Origin: Tateyamaria sp. ANG-S1
GTDB lineage: Bacteria > Pseudomonadota > Alphaproteobacteria > Rhodobacterales > Rhodobacteraceae
Assembly: GCF_000814025.1 (NCBI RefSeq)
Contig: NZ_JWLL01000023.1
Location: 39,397 to 103,396 of the forward strand
DNA: 64,000 nucleotides
Direction: 5' to 3'
In this document: positions 8,557-16,720 of the stretch, piece after piece
How the letters are laid out: each line of letters begins with the position of its first letter
Numbering within the stretch: the first letter of the stretch is position 1
Notes under the pieces: generated by a model
Databases searched by the model: none
What the model saw: only the letters and a program-made list of their open reading frames with translations
What the model was told of the DNA's origin: nothing
Program-made: the position numbers and the translations under genes

Positions 8557-8597
8557 TTGACACGCGATGTTATCGGTATCATGTTATCGATAACAAT
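8557..8597 (+). promoter_or_regulatory. GntR/IdnR-type operators in the idnO divergent promoter
   Basis: A perfect palindrome TGTTATCGATAACA lies at 8582-8595, directly preceded by an imperfect copy TGTTATCGGTATCA at 8569-8582. A TTGACA at 8557-8562 could be the -35 of the idnO promoter, placing the operators over the -10. The site closely resembles the ATGTTACCGGTAACAT class bound by E. coli GntR/IdnR (LacI family). The natural candidate regulator is the LacI gene at 11111. Confidence 0.8.
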
Positions 8598-8638
8598 TCG
8601 GCGGGCGTCAATCCCGTCCTCAAAATTCGGAGTGTCGC

Positions 8639-9394
8639 ATGTCTGACCTTTTCTCGCTTTCGGGCCGCCGCGCCCTGATCACCGGATCGTCGCAAGGGAT
8701 CGGCTTTGCGCTGGCCAAGGGGTTGGCGGAAGTAGGTGCGGAGATCGTTCTGAACGGGCGCGATGAGGGCAAGTTGGCGACGGCGGCAGAGGCGTTGGGT
8801 GGCAACGTGCACACGTTGGCCTTTGACGCAACGGACCATGATGCGGTGCGGGCTGCGGTGGATGGGTTCGAGGCCGACAAGGGTGCCATCGATATCCTGA
8901 TCAACAATGCAGGTATGCAGCACCGGACGGAGTTGGAGAACTTCCCGGCTGATGCGTTCGAGCGGTTGTTGCAGACGAATATCGCGAGCGTGTTCCATGT
9001 GGGGCAGGCCGTGGCGCGGCATATGATCGGGCGCGGTGCGGGCAAGATCATCAATATCGCCTCGGTCCAGACAGCGCTGGCCCGTCCGGGGATTGCGCCC
9101 TACACGGCAACCAAGGGGGCGGTTGCCAACTTGACCAAAGGCATGGCGACGGACTGGGCGAAGCATGGCTTGCAGTGCAATGCGATTGCACCGGGCTACT
9201 TTGATACGCCGCTGAACGCGGCACTTGTGGCCGATTCTGAGTTTTCCGCTTGGCTGGAGAAACGCACCCCGGCGGGCCGCTGGGGCAAGGTCGAGGAGCT
9301 GGTGGGCGCTGCCGTCTTCCTTTCGTCGCCCGCGTCGAGCTTTGTCAACGGTCACACGCTGTTCGTGGACGGCGGCATCACGGCGTCGCTCTGA
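8639..9394 (+). CDS. idnO: Gluconate 5-dehydrogenase (5-ketogluconate reductase), SDR family
   Basis: A 251-residue classical short-chain dehydrogenase: TGSSQGIG near residue 16, NNAG, a Ser in NIASVQT, and the catalytic Tyr-x3-Lys in YTATKGA. It should reduce 5-ketogluconate to D-gluconate, the step after idnD and before gntK. A good start at ATG 8639 follows CGGAG. Its stop overlaps the gntK start (TGATG), so both are made together. Confidence 0.87.
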   Translation: MSDLFSLSGRRALITGSSQGIGFALAKGLAEVGAEIVLNGRDEGKLATAAEALGGNVHTLAFDATDHDAVRAAVDGFEADKGAIDILINNAGMQHRTELENFPADAFERLLQTNIASVFHVGQAVARHMIGRGAGKIINIASVQTALARPGIAPYTATKGAVANLTKGMATDWAKHGLQCNAIAPGYFDTPLNAALVADSEFSAWLEKRTPAGRWGKVEELVGAAVFLSSPASSFVNGHTLFVDGGITASL

Positions 9395-9894
9395 TGCGGT
9401 GTTATGTGCTGATGGGCGTGTCGGGCTGCGGGAAGTCGTCCGTGGGGACGGCCTTGCAGGTGATGTGCGACATGGAGTTCGTGGATGGCGATGACCTGCA
9501 TCCGCAGGAAAACATCGACAAGATGGCGCAGGGTGTGCCGCTGGATGATGAGGACCGCGCGCCGTGGTTGGCCGATGTGGGGCGGATGCTGGCGCGGCAT
9601 GAGGGGGCCATCGCCATTGGCTGCTCGGCCCTGAAGAAGAAGTACCGCGACTGGATACGCGAGCATGTCGATGAGCCGGTGCATTTTATTCACCTGGACG
9701 CGCCGCGTGATGTGCTGGCGCAGCGGGTTGCGCACAGGCCTGGGCATTTCATGCCTGCGTCCCTGCTTGACAGCCAGTTCGAGACGCTGGAGCGGTTGGG
9801 CGATGACGAATGGGGTGGAGAGATCGACATTGCGCGTCCCTTTGAGCAGGTGATCGCGCAGTCGGAAGATTACGTACGGGGGACGATGATATGA
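9394..9894 (+). CDS. gntK: Gluconokinase
   Basis: A 166-residue P-loop kinase with GVSGCGKSSVG at the N-terminus, the FVDGDDLHPQENIDKMAQG gluconate-binding region and GCSALKKKYRDWIR, all typical of GntK/IdnK. It phosphorylates gluconate to 6-phosphogluconate. The start at ATG 9394 is fixed by overlap with the idnO stop and by the family N-terminus. Its product is the substrate of gnd at 30199-31617. Confidence 0.93.
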   Translation: MRCYVLMGVSGCGKSSVGTALQVMCDMEFVDGDDLHPQENIDKMAQGVPLDDEDRAPWLADVGRMLARHEGAIAIGCSALKKKYRDWIREHVDEPVHFIHLDAPRDVLAQRVAHRPGHFMPASLLDSQFETLERLGDDEWGGEIDIARPFEQVIAQSEDYVRGTMI

Positions 9895-10778
9895 GCGAGA
9901 AGATTGCCCTGATCGGGGCAGGGGCCATGGGGGGCGCCATTGGCGAGCGGCTGTTGGCGACCGGGAACTCTTTGAACGTCTTTGATCTGGACAAGGCGCG
10001 GGTGGACGCGCTGGTCGAGAAGGGGGCGGTTGCGGCGGCCTCGGCCGCCGAGGCATCGAAGGACGTGGATTTTGTGATCACCAGCCTGAACGCCTCGCGC
10101 ATTGTGGGGTTGGCCGCCTTTGGCAAGGACGGGATTGTGGATGGGGCGAAGCCGGGCACGCTGATCATCGACATGTCGTCGATTGAGCCGGATGCCACGC
10201 GGAAGTTTGCGAAGATGGCCGCCGAGCGCGAGTTGGCCTGGGTCGACAGTCCGTTGTCCGGCGGGGCGCCCAAGGCGCTGATCGGGGAGCTGACCCTGAT
10301 GGCGGGCGGGGAGGCCAAGGACGTGGAGCGCGCCCATGTCGCGCTGAAGCATGTGGCGTCGAACTACACGCATATGGGGCCGTCGGGGGCAGGGCAGACC
10401 ACCAAGCTGATCAATCAGGTGCTGTGCGGTCTGGGCTTCATGGCTGTGGCAGAGGCAACCCAGCTTGCGCTCGATGCGGGCGTGGATGCGGAGAAAATCC
10501 CGTTGGCGCTGAAGGGGGGGCGTGCGGATTCGGCTCTGTTGCAGGAGTATCTGCCCCGTTTCGCGACCAAGGACTATCGCCGCACGGGCCGCATCGACAA
10601 CATGGTCAAGGATTTGAACATGGTGAACGATCTGGCGCGGCAGACCGGTACGTCGATGCCCATGACCGCGCTGTGTGCCGAAATTCACCGGATGCTGACC
10701 GCCGCTGGACTGGGTGGGGAAGATCAAGCCGCCTTGATGGAGTTTTTCCAGGGCGCGAAAGAGGAGATAGAGACATGA
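9891..10778 (+). CDS. NAD(P)-dependent beta-hydroxyacid dehydrogenase (HIBADH/GarR-like)
   Basis: A 295-residue protein with GAGAMGGAIG at the N-terminus, the substrate-binding SPLSGGAPKALIGELTLMAGG motif and the catalytic lysine in GQTTKLINQ. Family members include tartronate semialdehyde reductase and 3-hydroxyisobutyrate dehydrogenase. It overlaps gntK by 4 bases, so it belongs to the sugar-acid operon, probably acting on a 3-hydroxy acid or a semialdehyde side product; exact substrate unknown. Confidence 0.85.
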   Translation: MSEKIALIGAGAMGGAIGERLLATGNSLNVFDLDKARVDALVEKGAVAAASAAEASKDVDFVITSLNASRIVGLAAFGKDGIVDGAKPGTLIIDMSSIEPDATRKFAKMAAERELAWVDSPLSGGAPKALIGELTLMAGGEAKDVERAHVALKHVASNYTHMGPSGAGQTTKLINQVLCGLGFMAVAEATQLALDAGVDAEKIPLALKGGRADSALLQEYLPRFATKDYRRTGRIDNMVKDLNMVNDLARQTGTSMPMTALCAEIHRMLTAAGLGGEDQAALMEFFQGAKEEIET

Positions 10779-11107
10779 TCACACGCTTTGCCCTGTTCGA
10801 AGGGTCGGTGAAGCCGGGCCAGACGGACGCCTTTCGCGCTGCCGTGCTAGAACGGTTGGTGCCGTTGTGGAAGCAGTTTCCCGGCAATACCGACGTGCGC
10901 GTGATGTTTAGCGATGACCGGGACGAGGGCGCGCCGGAGTTTCCGTTGATCCTCGCCATCACATACCCGGATGCGGCGGCGATGGAGAGCGCGCTGGACA
11001 GCCCCTTCCGCGCGCAATCACGTGATGTGACAGGCGAGATCGTGGCCGAGCATTTTGACGGTCGCATTCATCACCACGTCACGCAGTTGAACGAGTTCAA
11101 GGCGTAA
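10775..11107 (+). CDS. EthD-like small dimeric ferredoxin-like-fold protein
   Basis: A 110-residue protein starting at ATG 10775 (ATGA overlap with the previous stop). The pattern of an opening strand (ITRFALFEGSVKPGQTDAFRAAVLERL), a central strand and a C-terminal HHHVTQLNEF segment resembles EthD/antibiotic-monooxygenase-like proteins. Its role in the gluconate operon is unknown; such small proteins are often accessory or isomerase-like. Confidence 0.6.
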   Translation: MITRFALFEGSVKPGQTDAFRAAVLERLVPLWKQFPGNTDVRVMFSDDRDEGAPEFPLILAITYPDAAAMESALDSPFRAQSRDVTGEIVAEHFDGRIHHHVTQLNEFKA

Positions 11108-11110
11108 GCC

Positions 11111-12115
11111 ATGGGCGCGCGTGTCACCATGCGGGACGTGGCGCAGGCGGTGGGCATGTCGCCCATGACCGTAAGCCGCGCCCTGCGGGATGACCGCACC
11201 GTCAACGACAAGACGCGCGCGCGGGTACGGCAGGTGGCGGATGATCTGGGCTATGTCTATGACAGCACGGCGCAGGCCTTTCGTACGCAAAAGAGCGGCT
11301 TTGTCGCCGTCACTCTTCCGTCGGTGAACAACGCGAACTTTGCCGAAACCTTTCGCGCTTTGACCAATGGGTTGGGCGAGGCGGGGCTGCAACTGCTCTT
11401 GGGCAGCACGAATTACCGGGTCGAGCGGGAAGAGGAGCTGGTGCGCCAGCTTTTGACCCGCAACCCCGAAGCGCTGGTCCTAACCGGTGGGCATCACACA
11501 GAAGAAACCCGCAAGCTGGTGCAGGCCCGTGATTTGCCAGTGATCGAGATGTGGGATCTGCCCGAGGACCCGCTTGGCCATGTAGTTGGCTTTTCCAACA
11601 GCGATGCGATGGCGCATATCGTTGAGCATCTGGTTGCGACCGGGCGGCGAAAGCTGGCCTTTGTTGGCGCGTCAGAAGGTGCCGACATGCGGGGCGCGGT
11701 GCGCCGGGCTGGCGTTGTTGCGGCCGCACAGGCACATGACTTGCCCGAGGTTGCGATGATTGATGCCGGACCTGCTCCGGTGTCCATGCGCCACGGCGCT
11801 GCGGTGATCGAGGCGATGGGGAAGGACATTGCGCAATATGATGCGCTGGTGTGTGTGTCAGACCCGGTGGCCTTTGGCTGTCTGAATTCTGTTCAGCGCA
11901 TTGGTCTGCGCGTGCCTGAGGATCTGGCGATCACCGGCTTTGGTCACTTTGAGGTCGCCAAGGTGTCAAATCCGCGGATCACGACGGTGAATGTGCAGGC
12001 CGAGGACATCGGGCGACAGGTTGTTGAGTTGTTGCAGGGTATCTTTGACGACGAGATAGACACACCTGCGCGGATCGATGTGGGTTCGGCGCTGGTGGTG
12101 GGCGAGACGAGCTAG
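11111..12115 (+). CDS. LacI-family regulator of gluconate/idonate genes (GntR/IdnR-like)
   Basis: A 334-residue LacI-type repressor. The N-terminal helix-turn-helix (TMRDVAQAVGMSPMTVSRALR) and hinge are followed by a periplasmic-binding-like effector domain. It starts three bases after the EthD-like gene and is the last gene of the idnO operon. The DNA-binding helix is close to that of the regulator at 23025, and the operators of both modules are near-identical, so cross-regulation is likely (inference). The effector is presumably a gluconate-type acid. Confidence 0.85.
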   Translation: MGARVTMRDVAQAVGMSPMTVSRALRDDRTVNDKTRARVRQVADDLGYVYDSTAQAFRTQKSGFVAVTLPSVNNANFAETFRALTNGLGEAGLQLLLGSTNYRVEREEELVRQLLTRNPEALVLTGGHHTEETRKLVQARDLPVIEMWDLPEDPLGHVVGFSNSDAMAHIVEHLVATGRRKLAFVGASEGADMRGAVRRAGVVAAAQAHDLPEVAMIDAGPAPVSMRHGAAVIEAMGKDIAQYDALVCVSDPVAFGCLNSVQRIGLRVPEDLAITGFGHFEVAKVSNPRITTVNVQAEDIGRQVVELLQGIFDDEIDTPARIDVGSALVVGETS

Positions 12116-12481
12116 CTAGGCAGGTATCACTTCAAGCAGTTCGATCCGATTTCCAAACGGATCATCGACGTAGATACGTTTGATGTCTGGCAAGTCTATG
12201 TCCGTGCGATACGCGATACCGGCACCTGTGAGATGCCGGATTGTTTGATCCAATGAGTTCACTCTGAACCCCGGATGCGCCTTTTTTGCTGGTGAAAAAG
12301 GTTCTTCGACACCCAGATGCAGCCGAACGTTGTTGCTTTCGAACCAAATGCCGCCGCGATCGCGAAGGGCGTCGGGCTTGTCCACTTCTAAAAACGCCAA
12401 AGCATCGACATAGAAGGCGCGCGCGTCATTTTCCCGGCCTTTCGGCATGGCGAGTTGGATGTGATGCAGGTCTTCGATCAC
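12116..12481 (-). CDS. VOC-superfamily (glyoxalase/bleomycin-resistance-like) protein
   Basis: A 121-residue VOC protein with IEDLHHIQLAMP at the N-terminus and PFGNRIELLEV at the C-terminus, the usual metal-site strands with His and Glu ligands. I start it at GTG 12481, which has GGAG seven bases upstream. The longer frame from 12523 would translate through a perfect palindrome and has no ribosome binding site. It converges on the LacI gene with no gap. Substrate unknown: lyase, dioxygenase or resistance protein are all possible. Confidence 0.75.
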   Translation of the reverse strand: MIEDLHHIQLAMPKGRENDARAFYVDALAFLEVDKPDALRDRGGIWFESNNVRLHLGVEEPFSPAKKAHPGFRVNSLDQTIRHLTGAGIAYRTDIDLPDIKRIYVDDPFGNRIELLEVIPA

Positions 12482-12505
12482 AAGAAGTCTCCAGGCGGCA
12501 GAAGC

Positions 12506-12521
12506 GTATACAATTGTATAC
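12506..12521. promoter_or_regulatory. Perfect 16-bp palindrome GTATACAATTGTATAC
   Basis: A perfect inverted repeat lies 25 bases upstream of the chosen start of the VOC gene. The TGTATACA core is of the kind bound by FCD-type GntR regulators. No GntR gene is in the window, so the binding protein is unknown. Confidence 0.6.
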
Positions 12522-12679
12522 ATTCATTTGTATCGTAATGCCACCGCCTCCGACCTGCTGGCTAAGGAGCTTGGAATCCGGGTTATGGGCTGACGGGGAT
12601 TGATCTGATGGCAGTGTTGGTGGTGGTCGAGCGGCATGGGCCCCGGTTGAACGACAGTGCGGCCAAAACCGAACTTGGT
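12522..12679. other. Intergenic stretch between VOC gene and small ORF
   Basis: I see nothing convincing in these bases beyond the flanking palindrome. Longer frames through here lack ribosome binding sites and biased codon use. Confidence 0.4.
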
Positions 12680-12808
12680 CTAAATCACGTACCGCAAAAC
12701 AAGAAACACGACCAAAGCCAAGAGTGGCAAATATACGAAACGTGAGGGGCCGACTGTCCACCACGGACCACTTCGCCAACCTTCTCCGGATTTGGGCCAC
12801 CACTGCAT
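12680..12808 (-). CDS. Possible 42-residue single-span membrane protein
   Basis: A short frame starts at ATG 12808 with GGAG eight bases upstream and ends with TAG at 12680. It opens with a tryptophan-rich basic segment (MQWWPKSGEGWRSGPWW) and finishes with one hydrophobic span (LPLLALVVFLVLRYVI) right at the C-terminus. That resembles small tail-anchored bacterial membrane proteins. Not recognised. The good ribosome binding site and clean topology are the only support; bases 12809-12942 before the next gene hold nothing else I can identify. Confidence 0.4.
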   Translation of the reverse strand: MQWWPKSGEGWRSGPWWTVGPSRFVYLPLLALVVFLVLRYVI

Positions 12809-12942
12809 AAAACACTCCTATGTTCAGCACTGGCATTGCTTCCGACCGTGGGCGGTTCAACCTTTTTCTAGGGCTTTGTGCGAAGTGGCGGTGCGGCGCC
12901 TATTTCGGGGATTTTTATTCCGGAGAATTGGCCCTAATGCGC

Positions 12943-13986
12943 TTAGACCCCACTGTTCCGCACTGTAGACCCCGGGATCAATCGAAACCCGATGTCGGTG
13001 CAGGTCGGCACGGGCTCTTCCGTGAGCCGACCCATCATCATCTCGGCCGCCTTTTGACCCAGCTTGAGGTGGGACACGTGGCAAGAGGTCAGCCGCCGGT
13101 TCATGACGGATGCAATCGGTAGGTCGCCCCAACCCGCAATACCTATGTCGTCGGGCACTGTTAGCCCCTTGGAGGCGCAGTATTGCAGCCCGCCGAAGGC
13201 CATCGCGTCATTTTGGTAGAAGATGCACTCGACGTTCCGGGTTGCGGCCAGCAATTGCTCGGTCCCGTAAAAGCCTGGGTAGTAAGTTGCTGTGTCGTGC
13301 AGGCAGAGCTGTTTGACGACCGCGCCTCCGGCCCCTTCAACCGCCTTGCAAAAGCCATTCAGCCGCTCGGTCGCGGCGTTAGCCGTGTCGTGGGACGTGC
13401 CCACGTAACCGATCTTCTGATAGCCCAGAGACGACAGGTAACGGCCCATGTCAAAGCCGCTGTCGAAGTGGTTTATGCCCACGCTCATGTCGAGCGGGGC
13501 GGCGTTCAGATCCCAGATTTCAACCACCGGAATGCCTGCGTTTCGGAGCATGTCGGTGGCCCGGGGGGAGTGGTAGCGCCCGGTCAAAATCAGGCCCGCG
13601 GGTTGCCAGGACAGCACCGTCCTGATCCAGTTCTCTTCCTCTTGTTGGGTGTGCTGGGTGAGGCCCAGAACGGACTGGTATCCGAAGGTGCCGAGCTTCC
13701 GGTCGATGCCTTCCAGCACCTGCGCGAACACCTCGTTCCCGAGGTCCGGGATCGACACGCCGATGAAGGTCGAGGTCTGATCGCCCGCAAAAACTGTTGC
13801 CAAACGATTCGGGAGATAGCCGAGGGCATCGACTTGCTCCATCACCTTGACGCGCGTTTTTTCCGAATAGCCTCCTTCACCTCGTAACACACGGCTGGCA
13901 GTCATCTTTGATACACCCGCAGCGCGAGCGACTTCGGAGAGGCTTACCTTGTTGTTTTTATTTACTTTATCCATGTTCACAGCCAT
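12943..13986 (-). CDS. LacI-family regulator of the CUT2 sugar operon
   Basis: A 347-residue LacI repressor with the helix-turn-helix VSLSEVARAAGVSKMTASRVLR and a sugar-binding-like C-terminal domain of the gluconate-regulator subgroup (PVVEIWDLN, compare the other two LacI proteins). It is divergent from the CUT2 operon and shares its promoter region, where two GTTACGGGTAAC operators lie. One ends 11 bases from its own start codon, so autorepression is likely. An ATG four codons later is an alternative start; neither has a clear ribosome binding site. Confidence 0.85.
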   Translation of the reverse strand: MAVNMDKVNKNNKVSLSEVARAAGVSKMTASRVLRGEGGYSEKTRVKVMEQVDALGYLPNRLATVFAGDQTSTFIGVSIPDLGNEVFAQVLEGIDRKLGTFGYQSVLGLTQHTQQEEENWIRTVLSWQPAGLILTGRYHSPRATDMLRNAGIPVVEIWDLNAAPLDMSVGINHFDSGFDMGRYLSSLGYQKIGYVGTSHDTANAATERLNGFCKAVEGAGGAVVKQLCLHDTATYYPGFYGTEQLLAATRNVECIFYQNDAMAFGGLQYCASKGLTVPDDIGIAGWGDLPIASVMNRRLTSCHVSHLKLGQKAAEMMMGRLTEEPVPTCTDIGFRLIPGSTVRNSGV

Positions 13987-13991
13987 TTTAC

Positions 13992-14060
13992 GTTACGGGT
14001 AACTTAAGCCTTGACAGGGCGCGTGCTATGACATGATGCTAGCGAAATGTTACGGGTAAC
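13992..14060 (+). promoter_or_regulatory. Double operator and promoter of the CUT2 operon
   Basis: Two identical near-palindromes GTTACGGGTAAC occur at 13992-14003 and 14049-14060, with centres 57 bp apart. A TTGACA at 14011-14016 between them is a candidate -35 for the plus-strand operon. The arrangement fits LacI-type repression by two bound dimers, possibly with looping, by the divergent regulator at 12943-13986. Confidence 0.78.
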
Positions 14061-14102
14061 TCAACGGGGAGGTTGGGGCCGCGTAATTTCGGAGGAGCGC
14101 CC

Positions 14103-15629
14103 ATGCCAGACCTGCAGACAGGTTTGTTTTTCGACAGCATCGACAAGCATTTTGGCGGCACCTATGCGCTGAAGGATGTGTCGCTGAGCGTCGGCCGCGG
14201 CGAGATCGTGGCGCTGCTGGGTGAGAACGGCGCGGGCAAGTCGACCCTGATCAAAGTGCTGGGCGGTATCCATACAGCTGACGCCGGGCAGGTGCTGATT
14301 GATGGCGTGCCCTACCAGCACAAACCGGCCGGGTTTGGTGAGCGCCAGAAGGTGGCGTTCATTCACCAGGACCTTGGCCTGATCGAGTGGATGACGGTGG
14401 CTGAGAATATCGGCCTTGCCTTGGGCTTTTCCCGCAAGAACGGGATGATCCGTTGGAAGGATGTTGAGCATTTCGCCGTCGAGGCATTGCGCAAGGTTGA
14501 TGCTGAATTTGATCCTACGACACGGGTCGAAGATCTGACCCGGACCGAGAAGTCACTGGTCGCCATTGCGCGCGCTTTGGCGGTGGATAGCGAATTTCTG
14601 GTGCTGGACGAACCCACGGCTTCTTTGCCTGCGGATGAGGTGGAGCGGCTGTTTGCCGCCATCCGGCCTTTGCGGGAAAAGGGGGTGGGGATGATCTATG
14701 TCTCGCATCGCCTAGACGAGATTTTCCAGATTGCCGACCGCGTGGCCGTGCTGCGCGACGGCGCGATGGTCGGTGTACGCAGCATTGATCATACGACGCC
14801 AGAAGAGCTAGTGCAGAAGATCGTCGGTCGCAAGACGCGCGAAACAGTCAAGGCGACAAGCGAGATTGGCGCACCGGTTCTGTCCCTGCGCAATTTCGAA
14901 GTGCCTGGCATGCAGAAGCTGGATTTCGATCTGCAGAAGAATGAAGTGCTGGGTCTGGTTGGTCTGCGCGGGGCAGGGCACGAGGCGATCTCGCGCGCGC
15001 TCTTTGGCTTGGTCCCCTTCGAAGGTCAGGTGACGCTGGACGGCGAGACGCCGGACCTCGCATCGCCGCAGAAGGCGCTGCATTCCGGAGTGGGCTTGGT
15101 TGCGAAGGATCGGACCGAAGAGTCCGTTGCCATGAGCCTGTCGATCCGGGAAAACACGTTTTTGAACCCAGATGGGATTGGTCGCACGCTGTTGAACATG
15201 CTCTCCCCACGGGTCGAAGCCGAACAGGCGCGCGAGATTGGGGCCGAGCTGGGCCTGTCGCCCAATGACCCGACCCTTGCCATCGAGGCGCTGTCGGGCG
15301 GCAACCAGCAGAAAGTTGTGATTGGCCGCTGGCTCGCCACCAAGCGCAAGCTGCTGATCTGCGAAGACCCGACCGCCGGTGTGGATGTGGGCGCGAAGTC
15401 CGAGATCTATGCCCTGCTGAACCGCGCCTTGGGCGAAGGTGTCGCGATCCTGATCATGTCCACGGATTTTGAAGAGATCGCCACGATCTGCCACCGCGCC
15501 ATCGTCTTTAGCCAGGGTGCTATCGTTGACGAACTCAGCGGCACGCGGCTGACAACAGAAAACCTGATCCAGTCCGCGTCGGCTGGCAACATCAAGACAG
15601 AAGGGGGCGGTTCGCATGCAGTCGCTTGA
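14103..15629 (+). CDS. CUT2 sugar ABC transporter ATPase, double-domain (RbsA/MglA type)
   Basis: A 508-residue protein with two ABC domains in tandem. The first has GENGAGKST and a Walker B FLVLDEPTASL. The second is degenerate in its P-loop region (LVGLRGAGHEAISRA) but keeps the signature LSGGNQQK and CEDPTAGVDVGAK, as is usual for RbsA/MglA. It powers import of a monosaccharide or polyol through the permease next door. ATG 14103 has a strong GGAGGAG. It overlaps the next gene by 14 bases. Confidence 0.9.
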   Translation: MPDLQTGLFFDSIDKHFGGTYALKDVSLSVGRGEIVALLGENGAGKSTLIKVLGGIHTADAGQVLIDGVPYQHKPAGFGERQKVAFIHQDLGLIEWMTVAENIGLALGFSRKNGMIRWKDVEHFAVEALRKVDAEFDPTTRVEDLTRTEKSLVAIARALAVDSEFLVLDEPTASLPADEVERLFAAIRPLREKGVGMIYVSHRLDEIFQIADRVAVLRDGAMVGVRSIDHTTPEELVQKIVGRKTRETVKATSEIGAPVLSLRNFEVPGMQKLDFDLQKNEVLGLVGLRGAGHEAISRALFGLVPFEGQVTLDGETPDLASPQKALHSGVGLVAKDRTEESVAMSLSIRENTFLNPDGIGRTLLNMLSPRVEAEQAREIGAELGLSPNDPTLAIEALSGGNQQKVVIGRWLATKRKLLICEDPTAGVDVGAKSEIYALLNRALGEGVAILIMSTDFEEIATICHRAIVFSQGAIVDELSGTRLTTENLIQSASAGNIKTEGGGSHAVA

Positions 15630-16638
15630 ATCCAGCGCACTCGAGCCAACCAAGGCGGAACTCAAAGGGCTGCCGATGGGCAAGCGGTTGATGCGGTTCC
15701 TGCCGGTCTATGGCCTCGTGATCCTGACCGTTTTCCTGATCGGGCTGTTTTCGGTCCTGTTGCCGAACACTTTCCCGACGATGCTGAACCTGCGGTCCAT
15801 CATTTCGGACAAGGCGATCATTGCGCTTCTGTCGCTCGGAGCCATGATCCCGATGGCGGCGGGGCGGATCGACCTGACCGTCGGCTATGGTATCGTGCTG
15901 TGGCACATCCTTGCTATCAGCTTGCAGACCATGCTGGGCCTGCCGTGGCCGATGGCGGTCGCCATCGTTCTGCTGCTGGGTGCTTTGACCGGATTCCTGA
16001 ATGGTCTGTTGGTTGAAGTGGCGAAGATCGACAGCTTTATTGCGACGCTGGGCACCGGGACTGTGCTCTATGCGCTTGCCCTGTGGCACACGGGCGGACG
16101 CCAGATGGTGGGGCTGTTGCCGGACGGGTTCTATGCGCTGAACACGACCTTTGTGTTCGGCCTGCCTATCACGGCTTACTACCTGATCGTCATCACGGTC
16201 GTGATGTGGATCCTGCTCGAATACACGCCTGTCGGACGATACCTCTATGCCATTGGTGCGAACCAGCGGGCCGCGCAACTTAACGGTATTCCAACGCGGA
16301 AATATGTCATCGGCGCCTTTGTTGCGTCTGGCGCTATGACGGCATTGGCCGGGGTACTGCTGGCTGCAAAGCTGCGGATCGGGCAGGCTTCGGTGGGCCT
16401 TGAATTCTTGCTGCCGGCGCTTGTGGGTGCGTTCCTTGGCTCCACGACGATCAAACCCGGTCGGGTGAATGTGTGGGGCACCGTGGTCGGTGTCGTCATC
16501 CTGGCCGTGGGCATTTCGGGCATTCAACAATTCGGCGGCTCCTTCTGGGTCGAGCCACTGTTCAACGGAGTAACCCTGCTGGTTGCCATCGGCATCGCAG
16601 GCTACGCGCAACGCAAAAAAGGTGCAGACAAGCGTTGA
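15616..16638 (+). CDS. CUT2 sugar ABC transporter permease (RbsC type)
   Basis: A 340-residue BPD_transp_2 family membrane protein. The motif LGAMIPMAAGRIDLTVGYG and the later LPALVGAFLGSTTIKPGRVNVWGT are hallmark RbsC/XylH segments. It forms the inner-membrane channel with the double ATPase upstream and the binding protein downstream. Confidence 0.9.
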   Translation: MQSLESSALEPTKAELKGLPMGKRLMRFLPVYGLVILTVFLIGLFSVLLPNTFPTMLNLRSIISDKAIIALLSLGAMIPMAAGRIDLTVGYGIVLWHILAISLQTMLGLPWPMAVAIVLLLGALTGFLNGLLVEVAKIDSFIATLGTGTVLYALALWHTGGRQMVGLLPDGFYALNTTFVFGLPITAYYLIVITVVMWILLEYTPVGRYLYAIGANQRAAQLNGIPTRKYVIGAFVASGAMTALAGVLLAAKLRIGQASVGLEFLLPALVGAFLGSTTIKPGRVNVWGTVVGVVILAVGISGIQQFGGSFWVEPLFNGVTLLVAIGIAGYAQRKKGADKR

Positions 16639-16720
16639 CGCACAAAGTGCAGTCCAAAAAGCGGGAACCGGTTTTTGGATCAAACTGCGCGACATGATCG
16701 AATTGCAAAGGGAGGAAACT

